A stretch of DNA of 60,745 nucleotides. Origin: an uncultured Marinobacter sp. GTDB taxonomy: Bacteria > Pseudomonadota > Gammaproteobacteria > Pseudomonadales > Oleiphilaceae. The notes under the pieces are model-generated. The model did not search any database. It worked only from the letters and a program-made list of their open reading frames with translations, and had not been told where the DNA came from. The stretch covers positions 1-60,745 of the forward strand of contig NZ_CAMYMK010000004.1 of NCBI RefSeq assembly GCF_947259545.1, read 5' to 3'. Below, piece after piece: positions 37,636 to 46,358 of this stretch (within the stretch, counting starts at the first letter, position 1; the number at the start of each line of letters is the position of its first letter). Both the position numbers and the translations under genes were made by a program.

Positions 37636-38352
37636 ATGGCGGTGTCTGAAATTTGTCTTCGTGAAAATGGCGCACGGTTGTTGGTACACCCGGATTATCG
37701 AGACGACGTGAGTGGTGACTGGTTTGATCCCGAATATTGGGGCGACCGGGCGCGACCAGTCAGCAGTGGCGGCCGTGGCGGTGCGTGGTTTATTACCGCG
37801 GGCAGCCATCAGGTGGTGTTGCGGGAGTATCTCCGAGGGGGATTGATAGCGAAGATCTCCAGGAAGGCCTATGTCTTCACGGGTGAGACCGCCGTCCGCT
37901 CGTTCGCAGAATTTCGGCTTCTGAATCAGCTGGTCGGTATGGAACTACCTGTGCCCCGGCCGGTTGCTGCCTGGTATCGGAAAACCTCGCGGCTACGTTA
38001 TCAAGCAGCCCTTATTATTGAAAAGCTGGAGAGAACCACGCCGCTGGCAGAGCTGATAACCAGTCTGGATGATGGGGCATGGCAGCTCTTGGGTGGCACC
38101 ATACGCCGTTTTCATGACGCTGGCGTCCGTCACGCCGACCTGAACTGTTTTAACGTGTTGGTCCGGGATGGCGAGTTCTTTCTGATTGATTTTGATAAGG
38201 GGCGCATCATGGATGGGAACGCATCCGAACGCTGGAAAGCCGCCAACCTTGAACGCTTTGCCCGATCTTTGAGGAAAGTTGCCGGGGAGGCAGCTCAGGC
38301 ACGTGTCTGGGAGCCATTTATGCATGGATATCATGGGAGTCAATCCACTTGA
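37636..38352 (+). CDS. kdkA: 3-deoxy-D-manno-octulosonic acid (Kdo) kinase
   Basis: The 238-residue kinase-fold protein matches the KdkA family in length. It shows GGRGGAWFI near the nucleotide-binding region, KISRKAYVFTGETAVRSFAE, the catalytic loop RHADLNCFNVLV (HxDLxxxN) and the metal-binding FFLIDFDKG. It should phosphorylate Kdo of the LPS inner core. The ATG at 37636 gives the family length; an upstream in-frame start at 37537 adds 33 atypical residues. Its stop overlaps the next gene (TTGA). Confidence 0.9.
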   Translation: MAVSEICLRENGARLLVHPDYRDDVSGDWFDPEYWGDRARPVSSGGRGGAWFITAGSHQVVLREYLRGGLIAKISRKAYVFTGETAVRSFAEFRLLNQLVGMELPVPRPVAAWYRKTSRLRYQAALIIEKLERTTPLAELITSLDDGAWQLLGGTIRRFHDAGVRHADLNCFNVLVRDGEFFLIDFDKGRIMDGNASERWKAANLERFARSLRKVAGEAAQARVWEPFMHGYHGSQST

Positions 38353-39467
38353 GTGATCAACAAAAAAGCAATTCGCTTCCGGCAATTCTTTGTCTGACTG
38401 ATGCCTGCGATCGTCCTGAATCGGAACTTTTTATCGGCCTGAAAAAAGCCGGGTTCGACGTGGACGTCATGTGCAACCCGAAAGGGCGAAACTATCAGCG
38501 CCTGGTTGACGAAAATATGGTGGCGCAGCCGATGGCCCTGCAGAGCCGTTTTGACAAGGCCGGCACGGAAGCCATCCGTGACCAGCTCACCCGCAAAAAG
38601 TACGACATTATTCATGCCTACAACCCGAGAGCTCTGGCTTGTGGTTTGCGGGCATCGAAGGATATGGATCTTGAGGTTGTGGCTTATCGAGGCGTGATAG
38701 GCAACATCAGTTTTCTCAATCCCGAATCCTGGATTACCTTTCTTCATCCGCGGGTGAGCAAAATTGTTTGTGTCGCTGACGCCATCAGGGAATATCTGGC
38801 CAGTCTGCGGTTTCTCTGGTTGCGCATTCCCGACCACAAGTTGCAGCGTATTTACAAAGGCCACGATCTGAGCTGGTATCAGGATCAGCCAGCCGATCTG
38901 AGCCAGTTTGGTGTGCCGGAGGGTGCCTTCGTTGTGTGCTGTACCGGGCGCAACTCACCGAGAAAGGGATTCGATGTGTTGATCCGGGCAGTGGATGAGC
39001 TCCCCGAAGATGTGGAGGTACACCTGCTGCTGGTTGGCGATCTTGTCGATAATAAAAAGCTCCAGGCTCAGGTGGAAGCAACCTCTCACCCCGAACGCAT
39101 TCACTTTACCGGTTATCGTCAGGATGCGCCGGCCATTGCCGCGGCCAGCGATGTTTTCGTATTGCCTTCAACAGAGCGTGAAGGTCTGCCGCGGGCAGTT
39201 ATCGAGGCCATGGCCTATGGTATAACGCCAGTGGTCACGGCCGTGGGTGGCATGCCAGAGCTGGTTGATGATGGTCTCGGTGGCATCGTGGTCGCTCCCA
39301 AGAACCCGTCCGCGTTGTCTACAGCGGTTGAGCGACTCTATCGTAACCGCGGATTACTTTCGGGCATGGGAAAGGCGGCTCGTGAGCGGATTGCCAACCA
39401 CTTCCATACCTCACAAACGGTTCGCGAAACGGGTGAACTTTACAAATCTCTGGCAGGCAGGCGTTGA
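38349..39467 (+). CDS. Glycosyltransferase family 4 protein
   Basis: The 372-residue GT-B enzyme has an N-terminal acceptor domain (LPAILCLTDACDRPESELF). The donor domain contains VVCCTGRNSPRKGFDVLIRA and the GT4 E-x7-E region (LPSTEREGLPRAVIEAMAYG). It most likely adds a core sugar to LPS. The start is TTG at 38349, overlapping the kdkA stop by 4 bases and preceded by GGGAG at nine bases; no in-frame ATG or GTG lies nearby. The sugar donor cannot be told. Confidence 0.88.
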   Translation: MSDQQKSNSLPAILCLTDACDRPESELFIGLKKAGFDVDVMCNPKGRNYQRLVDENMVAQPMALQSRFDKAGTEAIRDQLTRKKYDIIHAYNPRALACGLRASKDMDLEVVAYRGVIGNISFLNPESWITFLHPRVSKIVCVADAIREYLASLRFLWLRIPDHKLQRIYKGHDLSWYQDQPADLSQFGVPEGAFVVCCTGRNSPRKGFDVLIRAVDELPEDVEVHLLLVGDLVDNKKLQAQVEATSHPERIHFTGYRQDAPAIAAASDVFVLPSTEREGLPRAVIEAMAYGITPVVTAVGGMPELVDDGLGGIVVAPKNPSALSTAVERLYRNRGLLSGMGKAARERIANHFHTSQTVRETGELYKSLAGRR

Positions 39468-40532
39468 ATGCGACGTTATCTGTTTTTTGTTAACCAGCCC
39501 TATTCCTATTCAATTCTCCGCCCCTTACAGGACGAAATCCGCAAGCGAGGGGGAGAGGCGGCCTGGTTTGTTGCCGGTTGCACGACGGCTCCCTTGCGGA
39601 CTGATGAGCGGCATTTGAAGACCGTTCAGGAAGTCATGGACTACAACGCCGATGCGACGTTTGTTCCGGGAGACTGGGTTCCCTATTTTTTTCCCGGAAT
39701 CAAGGTTGAGGTCTTCCATGGTATGGCTCGTAACAAGCGGGGCCATAGCAGTGAGGATGAAAGTGACCACTATCGGATCCGTGGGTGGTTTGATCTTTAC
39801 TGCACCCATGCGGAGAAAGACACAGCCAAGTTTCAGGAACTGGCTGAAAAGCATCGTCACTTTGCCGTTGCGAAGACGGGGTGGCCGAAGCTGGATCCAT
39901 TGCTGGAGAAAGGGGTTAGAGGGCCCAGGGAGCGAAGTAACAACGATCTGCCCGTTGTATTTTACGCTTCAACCTTCAGTCGTTCCGTCACTTCGGCTCC
40001 GGACCTGGTTGATAGAATTGGGGAGTTGTCTCGCAGTGGTCGGTGGAAGTTTATCGTTACTCTCCACCCCAAGATGGACCCATCTGTAGTGGAGCAGTAC
40101 CGCGCGTTGGCGGGCGAAAACTTACGGTTCGTGGAGAGCCACGAAGATCTTTTGCCCATATTGCCAGAAGCCGATGTCATGCTTTGCGACACGTCATCCA
40201 TCATGTTTGAGTTCATGTTCCTGGATCGTCCGGTGGTGACGTTCAGGACAAAGATGCCGGGGCCCTATCTGATTGATGTGAATGATGTGGGCGACCTGGA
40301 AGCGGCCCTGACTGAGGCGGCATCGCGGCCTGAGGCGTTATTGAAGGAAGCAAGATCTCTGTGTTCGGACCTTCATAGCTATACAGATGGATGCTCAAGC
40401 GCTCGGGTCATTAATGCCGTTGACGGTTTTCTGGACACCGGAACTGCCAGGCTCAAGCCCAAGCCTCTTAATCTGGTACGCAAACTGAAAGTTCGCAGGC
40501 GTTTGAAAAAAGAGCTACAAAAAAATGCCTGA
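39468..40532 (+). CDS. CDP-glycerol glycerophosphotransferase-like protein
   Basis: The 354-residue GT-B-type protein resembles TagB/TagF polyol-phosphate transferases. It has VEVFHGMARNKRGH (like the WHG motif of the family), VTLHPKMDPSVVEQYRAL, and the hallmark LCDTSSIMFEFMFLDRPVV. A basic C-terminal tail (RKLKVRRRLKKELQKN) may bind the inner membrane. In Gram-negatives such enzymes add glycerol-phosphate or act as atypical glycosyltransferases. The ATG directly follows the stop of the previous GT4 gene (TGAATG), so the two are coupled. Confidence 0.85.
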   Translation: MRRYLFFVNQPYSYSILRPLQDEIRKRGGEAAWFVAGCTTAPLRTDERHLKTVQEVMDYNADATFVPGDWVPYFFPGIKVEVFHGMARNKRGHSSEDESDHYRIRGWFDLYCTHAEKDTAKFQELAEKHRHFAVAKTGWPKLDPLLEKGVRGPRERSNNDLPVVFYASTFSRSVTSAPDLVDRIGELSRSGRWKFIVTLHPKMDPSVVEQYRALAGENLRFVESHEDLLPILPEADVMLCDTSSIMFEFMFLDRPVVTFRTKMPGPYLIDVNDVGDLEAALTEAASRPEALLKEARSLCSDLHSYTDGCSSARVINAVDGFLDTGTARLKPKPLNLVRKLKVRRRLKKELQKNA

Positions 40533-40601
40533 TGGCGCGCTTTATTTGGGCTTGGGTATACACTCTGTATGCCTGCTCCCGAGGGTGATTAACTGAGTTG
40601 A

Positions 40602-41393
40602 ATGAGAAGCATGCCAAAAGTAATTGTTATCAATCTTGATTCGGCCCAAGAACGGTGGGGCCATATCAAAAGACAGCTGGATTCGGTAGGAGTAACCCCC
40701 GAGCGGTTCAGTGCTATAGATGGCAGAGCGATTAATCACCCGTTATTTGAGAAGTACGATGAGGAGTACCGGGTAAGGAGAAAAGGGGCCCCTCTTAGTC
40801 TTGGCCAGCTTGGTTGTTTTGCAAGCCATTATCTGGTTTGGCAGCGCTGTGTGGAACTGGGTGAGCCTGTGATTGTCCTTGAGGATGATGTCACCCTTAT
40901 TGAGGGTTATTTCCGCGAGTTTCTGCAACAGGCACCCAGATTGGGTGCAGATATAGAGTGTGTACGTTTATTTCGTAATCGGGTGAAGCATTGTAAATCC
41001 ATATCCATGTTCGAGTTAGGAGCGCTTTCCTTTGTTAAGTATACAAAGGGGCCTATGAGCGGAATGGGATATTACTTGACACCAGCTGGCGCCAGGAAGT
41101 TTTTGGCTGGTGCAGATAAATGGTTTCTTGCGGTTGATATGTACATGGATAGATTCTGGGCTAATAAAGTCGAATGCATTGGTGTTTCTCCGGAGTGCAT
41201 AACCCATGAGCATCTATTCGATTCTATAATTGGTTACGACAGAAATAAGAAGCCCAGAAGTTTGGCTGTTCGATTTCGGAGAGAGCTATTCGCGTTGGCT
41301 GAAATTTCCAGAAGATTTTTCCATAATTTTCGTTTTATGTGCACTCATAAGTGTGCCCGATGGAATAAAAAAGAGAGTTTAACGGATGCATAG
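40602..41393 (+). CDS. Glycosyltransferase family 25 (LPS) protein
   Basis: The 263-residue protein belongs to GT25, the LgtB/Lex2B-type LPS glycosyltransferases. It has VIVINLDSAQERWGHIKRQL at the N terminus, RFSAIDGRAI, LSLGQLGCFASHYLVWQRCV and the acidic EPVIVLEDDVTLIEGYF. ATG at 40602 or 40611 could be the start; neither has a strong ribosome-binding site. The gene is AT-rich compared with flanking genes, suggesting recent acquisition. Its end overlaps the next gene by 8 bases. Confidence 0.88.
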   Translation: MRSMPKVIVINLDSAQERWGHIKRQLDSVGVTPERFSAIDGRAINHPLFEKYDEEYRVRRKGAPLSLGQLGCFASHYLVWQRCVELGEPVIVLEDDVTLIEGYFREFLQQAPRLGADIECVRLFRNRVKHCKSISMFELGALSFVKYTKGPMSGMGYYLTPAGARKFLAGADKWFLAVDMYMDRFWANKVECIGVSPECITHEHLFDSIIGYDRNKKPRSLAVRFRRELFALAEISRRFFHNFRFMCTHKCARWNKKESLTDA

Positions 41394-42126
41394 GGGCTTG
41401 GATGTCAGGGAGATTCCAAGAACTCTGCATTTTATTTGGGTGGGGGATGATTCGCTGCGACCAGACGCGTTTATTGAAACGTGGCGCCGACACCACCCGG
41501 ATTTTTCCGTTAAAGTCTGGGGAAATGAAGAGCTTGCTAATCGGAACTGGGTAACCAAACGTCACATGGAGTGGATCATGGGGTGCGGTGGGCAATACGC
41601 CGCTGTGGCGGACCTTATGCGGTGGGAAATACTGCTGGAAGAAGGAGGGGTTGCGCTCGATTCCGATTCAATTTGTCTCGAAAGATTGCCTGATTGGTTG
41701 TTCTGTTGTGATCTGTTTGCGTCATGGGAAAACGAATATGCGCGCCCAGGCATTATTGCAAACGGCTATGTGGGCTGCAGGCCGGATAATAATGTAATTA
41801 ATGAAATTGTATGCCGCCTTTCCGCTATGCAGAGCTGGCCTCGCAGGTTTTCGTGGTCTAAATTCCGCTGGAAAAAAGAGCCAGCGTGGAAGGTTACTGG
41901 CCCTGCACTGCTTACGGATGTACTGACGTCGCTACCGGAAAAGACGGCAACGATCCTGCCAAGCCATTTTTTTATTCCAACGCATTATAGTGGAATAAAA
42001 TATAATGGCAGCGGGCCAGTATATTCATGTGAAATGTTCTCCAGTACACCGCAATCGCTGAACAAACTAGATTTGACTAAAGACCCTGATCAGCTGGTTG
42101 CATGGGCTCGGAACCATTTAAAATGA
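41386..42126 (+). CDS. GT32-type glycosyltransferase (DXD sugar-binding, OCH1-like)
   Basis: The 246-residue protein shows the family start IPRTLHFIWVGDDSL and the core YAAVADLMRWEILLEEGGVA, followed by LDSDSICLERLP with the DSD metal-binding motif. It probably transfers a hexose to a surface glycan. The ATG lies inside the end of the GT25 gene (8-base overlap) with GAGAG upstream, and its stop overlaps the next ATG (ATGA). It shares the AT-rich composition of this block. Confidence 0.87.
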   Translation: MHRGLDVREIPRTLHFIWVGDDSLRPDAFIETWRRHHPDFSVKVWGNEELANRNWVTKRHMEWIMGCGGQYAAVADLMRWEILLEEGGVALDSDSICLERLPDWLFCCDLFASWENEYARPGIIANGYVGCRPDNNVINEIVCRLSAMQSWPRRFSWSKFRWKKEPAWKVTGPALLTDVLTSLPEKTATILPSHFFIPTHYSGIKYNGSGPVYSCEMFSSTPQSLNKLDLTKDPDQLVAWARNHLK

Positions 42127-43364
42127 CGTGGTTCCACGAAAGTAGCCTTCAATCCCGTGTAAGCTTTGGACTGCTGGCCTTCCTCTTTCTCTCACTGCTG
42201 ATTCCGTGGGATGACGTTTCCAGGTTTTTCTTTTTTGCTGTTTCAGCACCACTGTCGCTTGTGTATTTATATAAGCAAGGTATCCCTAAGGAGTTTGAGT
42301 CTCTGCCGGTGAAGGTGATCATCACGATAGTGTGTTACCTGTCGTTACGGAGCTTCTTCAGCGATTCACCTTTTGGGGAAAGTTTCAGGCGCTTCCGTTG
42401 GGGAGTAGAAATTCTATTGTTTCTACTTTGTTTCATTCTGGCTTTCCGAGAGTGGATGAGTAAAGCGCGATTTTACGGGACGCTGTTCGCAGTGATGGCG
42501 GGTTTCGCCGCAATCTCGGTGATTGGAAAGCTACTCATTGCAGGGGAAATGCCTGACAGGATTTTTGGTTTTGGGTTTCTTGAGCACCCCATCAGAGGGT
42601 CTTCTACGTTACTGATAATCTGGTCGTTCGGGGCAGTCATGTTGCTCACTAGTTACCGTCTCCCACCGAGGCCAATTCATTACGGAATACTGCTTGTTTC
42701 CGGTTTGTTTGTTCTGGCATTTGTTTTTCTTTCCAAGAGCAGGGGCCCCATGCTTTCGGGAGTTTTGGTATTTCTGTTCTATTTGTCATTTATTCTGGTT
42801 CAGTCCCGAATTGATAAAAAAAGAGCTGTTGTTGCCTGTTCTTTCTTGATTTCCTTGGTCGTCACTCTATTGCTTTTAGGGTTAGGTGAGTGGATATATG
42901 AGGTTGTCACCGAGCGGGGTGGTTCTTATCGGCTGGGAATTTGGGCCGCAGTGGTTGCGTCTTTGCCAGAGTACTGGTTGTTCGGTGTTGGGGAAGCAGT
43001 TCAGTTTGTCGATACCGTTCCTGGAGAAGAGTTGAGGCAAAAGTATGGGATAAGTTTCGAGCATACCCATAACTTGTTTCTTCAGACATTGCTCCACGGG
43101 GGGATTCTGGCGTTCTGTCTGCTGCTTTTTTTACTGGGGTTGTTGACCCAAAAGATATGCCTTTCTCAAGTGAAAGGTGTTAGGGAAAGGCTGGCGGTTA
43201 TAACGCTACTGGGTCTTACTGTTTTGTTGAATCTCACGGATACGGTAAGACTTTTGTCCTCACCTACTCCAGACTGGGTAATATTCTGGATGCCAGTCTT
43301 TTTTTGCTCTATGTACGTCTGGCCCCATACAGAGGATGCTCAGCAAGGAACCAGACCTCAGTAA
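42123..43364 (+). CDS. O-antigen ligase/polymerase family membrane protein (Wzy_C)
   Basis: The 413-residue protein has about 10-12 hydrophobic segments and the Wzy_C periplasmic loop. The loop holds RGGSYRLGIWAAVVASLPEY, GVGEAVQFVDTVPGEE and the signature SFEHTHNLFLQTLLHGGILA. It is either an O-antigen polymerase (Wzy) or a ligase (WaaL). The ATG at 42123 overlaps the GT32 stop; the upstream in-frame start at 42102 is less likely. It ends 11 bases from the convergent WaaL-GT2 fusion gene. Confidence 0.85.
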   Translation: MTWFHESSLQSRVSFGLLAFLFLSLLIPWDDVSRFFFFAVSAPLSLVYLYKQGIPKEFESLPVKVIITIVCYLSLRSFFSDSPFGESFRRFRWGVEILLFLLCFILAFREWMSKARFYGTLFAVMAGFAAISVIGKLLIAGEMPDRIFGFGFLEHPIRGSSTLLIIWSFGAVMLLTSYRLPPRPIHYGILLVSGLFVLAFVFLSKSRGPMLSGVLVFLFYLSFILVQSRIDKKRAVVACSFLISLVVTLLLLGLGEWIYEVVTERGGSYRLGIWAAVVASLPEYWLFGVGEAVQFVDTVPGEELRQKYGISFEHTHNLFLQTLLHGGILAFCLLLFLLGLLTQKICLSQVKGVRERLAVITLLGLTVLLNLTDTVRLLSSPTPDWVIFWMPVFFCSMYVWPHTEDAQQGTRPQ

Positions 43365-43375
43365 AAATTCCCTGG

Positions 43376-45367
43376 TTAGCTGTTTCTCCCGAGCGTCCAC
43401 AGGCCAGCGTATTTGTTGAACGTCACCTGCGCGTAGGTGACGGCGGTCAGATACCCCACCGCTCCGTCCAGAAAGCCAAAGCGGATAAAGTAGACCTGCA
43501 CGAAGGTCAACAGGCCTCGCAGGGTGGGATATATCATGGTGCGGGTTTTCTTGCCCTTGCGGTGCTTCTCCCGGGCTCCCAGCCAGGCGTACTTGGCACT
43601 TTTCTCCAGGGAGTGTCCGAAATCCCGGTGGGTGTAGTGAGTGAGCCGTCCACGCAGGGTTTTTACCTTGCGGCCCGCCGGAATCAGGATGCGCTCGTGC
43701 ACCAGGGCGTCCGAGAAGCTCACACCTTCCCGCCGGAAAAGTCTCAGGGGCGCCCGTCCACTGCGACCGAAGTCCAGGCGTTTGCCATATATTGTGACGG
43801 CCCAGGGAAGCTTGTACGCATCCGCATCAGGTTCTGACAGGTGGTGGTTAATTTCCCTCGCCAGCTCGGGTGTAATGCGTTCGTCCGCATCCAGAGACAG
43901 AACCCACTCTCCGGTTGCCTTGTCGAGGGCGCGTTGCTTCTGGATGCCGAAGCCTGGCCAGTCTGTTACTTCCACAACATCGGCGTACTGGCGGGCAATC
44001 TCGGCCGTCCTGTCGGAACTGCCACTGTCCAGGACAATGATCTCATCGGCGACCAGTCGCGCGGATTTGAGGCAGTCTTCGATGTGATCCTCTTCGTTCA
44101 TGGTGATCACGGTGGCGGATACACTGACCTTGCGCTGACGGGTGTAGGAGGCAGCCAGTTCATTGAACATGGCGCTGGCAAAAGCGGCAACCCCAAGCAG
44201 ATAAAAAGTGAGAAACAGGCTGCGGTCGAAGGTCGCTTCGGTGAGTCCGAAGGTCAGGTACCCTGCGGGGAGCATGGCACCGGCAATGGCCAGGCAGGCG
44301 ACCGGTTTGTGGGGGTTGCGGAGTTGTCGGGCAAATACCGCAAACGGAATGCCCAGCAGAAACAGCCAGCTGAGGATGCCGAGAGTTCCACGTGTGGCCG
44401 CTGCCTGCAAGAAATCGTTGTGGGCGTGGTCTGTGCAGCATGACAGGAAGCTTCTGTGCACATCGCCAGACTCGCCATGTGCTTGTGCAGCCAGTTTGTA
44501 ACTGTTCAGGCCGGCCCCGGCCAGGGGGCTATTACTGAATGTGTTCCAGGCGACCTGCCAGGCCTCGAGGCGCAGCTGGATGCTGGGATCAAACTCACCC
44601 TCGGATACCTGCTCAATGGTATCTGTAACCCGGCTGCTGGATAACCCAGCGCTAACGATGAGGACAGCAATCGCAAGGATGGCCGGGATGCGGGCGCGGG
44701 CCGGCACCAGAGCAAGGAAAAACAGCAGTAAAACCGGGAGGGCGAAAAGGTTGCTGCGAGTCTGCGAGAGCAGGGCGATAAGGATGCCCGTGGAGCCAAT
44801 GGCCAATGCCAGTAGCGCAGGGCCCTTGCGGTTTTGGTGCCAGAGGTGGAAGCAGGCCACCCAGGATATAACGCTGGCAAGCAGCGTGATGTTGCCGAAG
44901 GTGATGGGGTTGATGCCACCACCAAAACGGTAGCGGAGGAATGCGTCAAAGCCTCCCTGGTGGGCGAGCAGATCGACCACCAGGATGACGCTGGCGGCGA
45001 CAGCGGCCAGTATCATCGCCGAGAAAGCGCCTGTGGCTTTCAGGGCGGCCGCGGTGAGCGCAATCACCAGGGGCCAGAAAAGAATAAATCGGGCGTGGGT
45101 GCCGAGTGTTTTCAGGCCCTCATAGGAGAAGCCGTCAACAATCCAGGCAACTGCGCTAACCAGCACAAAGAACCAGAAGGCGAAATGGATCAGCCGCAGT
45201 TCTTTCGGGGTATCCCAGTCGGTTTGCTCCAGGGTACGCCGCTTGATGGCGACGATGCCTGTAATGGCGATCAGGAGGGTGGCGCCAGCAAGGAAGCTGG
45301 AGGAGATCAGCGCTCCTCCCAGCCCTGCAAGTAAAAAGGCCTGAATCATGAGGTTGGATTTCGGCAT
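43376..45367 (-). CDS. Fusion of O-antigen ligase (WaaL/Wzy_C) and family 2 glycosyltransferase
   Basis: One continuous 663-codon frame joins two enzymes. Residues 1 to about 412 are a polytopic Wzy_C protein with many membrane helices and the ligase-type loop (TDHAHNDFLQAAATRGTLG). Residues about 414-663 are a complete GT2 domain of the WaaE/KdtX type (VSVSATVITMNEEDHIEDCL, VLDSGSSDR, and the DXD in VLSLDADERI, then SFSDALVHERILIP). The GT2 part would lie in the cytoplasm after the last helix. The start at 45367 lies 4 bases after the acyltransferase stop; other ATGs (45409, 45349) are possible. Confidence 0.88.
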   Translation of the reverse strand: MPKSNLMIQAFLLAGLGGALISSSFLAGATLLIAITGIVAIKRRTLEQTDWDTPKELRLIHFAFWFFVLVSAVAWIVDGFSYEGLKTLGTHARFILFWPLVIALTAAALKATGAFSAMILAAVAASVILVVDLLAHQGGFDAFLRYRFGGGINPITFGNITLLASVISWVACFHLWHQNRKGPALLALAIGSTGILIALLSQTRSNLFALPVLLLFFLALVPARARIPAILAIAVLIVSAGLSSSRVTDTIEQVSEGEFDPSIQLRLEAWQVAWNTFSNSPLAGAGLNSYKLAAQAHGESGDVHRSFLSCCTDHAHNDFLQAAATRGTLGILSWLFLLGIPFAVFARQLRNPHKPVACLAIAGAMLPAGYLTFGLTEATFDRSLFLTFYLLGVAAFASAMFNELAASYTRQRKVSVSATVITMNEEDHIEDCLKSARLVADEIIVLDSGSSDRTAEIARQYADVVEVTDWPGFGIQKQRALDKATGEWVLSLDADERITPELAREINHHLSEPDADAYKLPWAVTIYGKRLDFGRSGRAPLRLFRREGVSFSDALVHERILIPAGRKVKTLRGRLTHYTHRDFGHSLEKSAKYAWLGAREKHRKGKKTRTMIYPTLRGLLTFVQVYFIRFGFLDGAVGYLTAVTYAQVTFNKYAGLWTLGRNS

Positions 45368-45371
45368 TGGG

Positions 45372-46292
45372 CTAGCAGATCCGGTCCGGTTTGTATGGAT
45401 TGACCTCACCCGGCGGGCGATGGCGCATTCGTTTATATTCCCACTGGTATTGCTCCGGAGCTTCCCGGACGCAGTTCTCTACCGAGAGGTTGAGGGCAGT
45501 GGTGGCAACCACGGGGTCGGGATCGTCCATGCCCGGAGCGCATTGGCGGACAACAAGGCGAAAACCTTCGCCATCCTTCAGCCGTTCGGAATAGGTCATC
45601 AATACATTGGCACCGGATTTCTGCATCAGTTTGGCAACGAGCGTCATGGTGCGAACCTCCATCCCGAAGAACGGTGCATAGGCATTGCCTTTTCCCCGAG
45701 GACTCTGGTCCGGAAGTATACCGGCAACCTCACCTTCCCGCAGAAGGGTAATCAGTCTCGCCAGCCCTCGCCGATCACCGCGAACCAGTTCGGATCCCAG
45801 GCGCCCCCGCACCCGTATCATATAGTCTTCGAACTCTTTGATATGGGGTGGACTGTACAGCGCTGCCATCTTGTACCGGGAAGAAAAGTACAGGCCGGTG
45901 AGCTCCCAGTTGCCCAGGTGAGGGGCAAGGAGTATCAGGCCTTTGCCGTCCGCCGTAGCCTCTTTCAGCAGTTCTTCCCCTTCGATCTCGCGGATCAGAC
46001 CCAGGCATTTTTCGACCGGCCACTCCCACATCAGCGGAATTTCCATCATGGTCTGTCCGGTGTGCCTGAGGCTTGAGCGCCCGAGCCTGGCTCGCTCTTC
46101 ATCACTGAGGTCCGGGAAACAGATGTTCAGATTGATTTCAGTGACTTTCCGGGACCCTGTGTGGAGTGCCCAGCCAATGAAACCCAGGAAGCGTCCGATC
46201 AGCTGCGCGACGCGCAGAGGGAGCTTTCCCAGAACTCTGAGTGCCAGGATAAGAATCGTTGCTTTTGAGAGCGCCATCGATAGAGGGACCAT
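45372..46292 (-). CDS. Lipid A biosynthesis acyltransferase (LpxL/HtrB-like)
   Basis: The 306-residue protein has an N-terminal membrane anchor (ILILALRVLGKLPLRVAQLI). The catalytic HX4(D/E) motif lies in LLAPHLGNWELTGLY, followed by PDQSPRGKGNAYAPFFG, a family signature. It should add a secondary acyl chain to lipid A from acyl-ACP on the cytoplasmic side of the inner membrane. A second, different acyltransferase lies at 50800-51750, so the two may act at different positions. ATG 46292 or 46277 could be the start. Confidence 0.9.
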   Translation of the reverse strand: MVPLSMALSKATILILALRVLGKLPLRVAQLIGRFLGFIGWALHTGSRKVTEINLNICFPDLSDEERARLGRSSLRHTGQTMMEIPLMWEWPVEKCLGLIREIEGEELLKEATADGKGLILLAPHLGNWELTGLYFSSRYKMAALYSPPHIKEFEDYMIRVRGRLGSELVRGDRRGLARLITLLREGEVAGILPDQSPRGKGNAYAPFFGMEVRTMTLVAKLMQKSGANVLMTYSERLKDGEGFRLVVRQCAPGMDDPDPVVATTALNLSVENCVREAPEQYQWEYKRMRHRPPGEVNPYKPDRIC

Positions 46293-46358
46293 TACCAGTA
46301 ATCAGACTGAGCGGAAGCTATCACCATCGGGCCCGTGCGGCAAGGCGGCAACGGGAAT

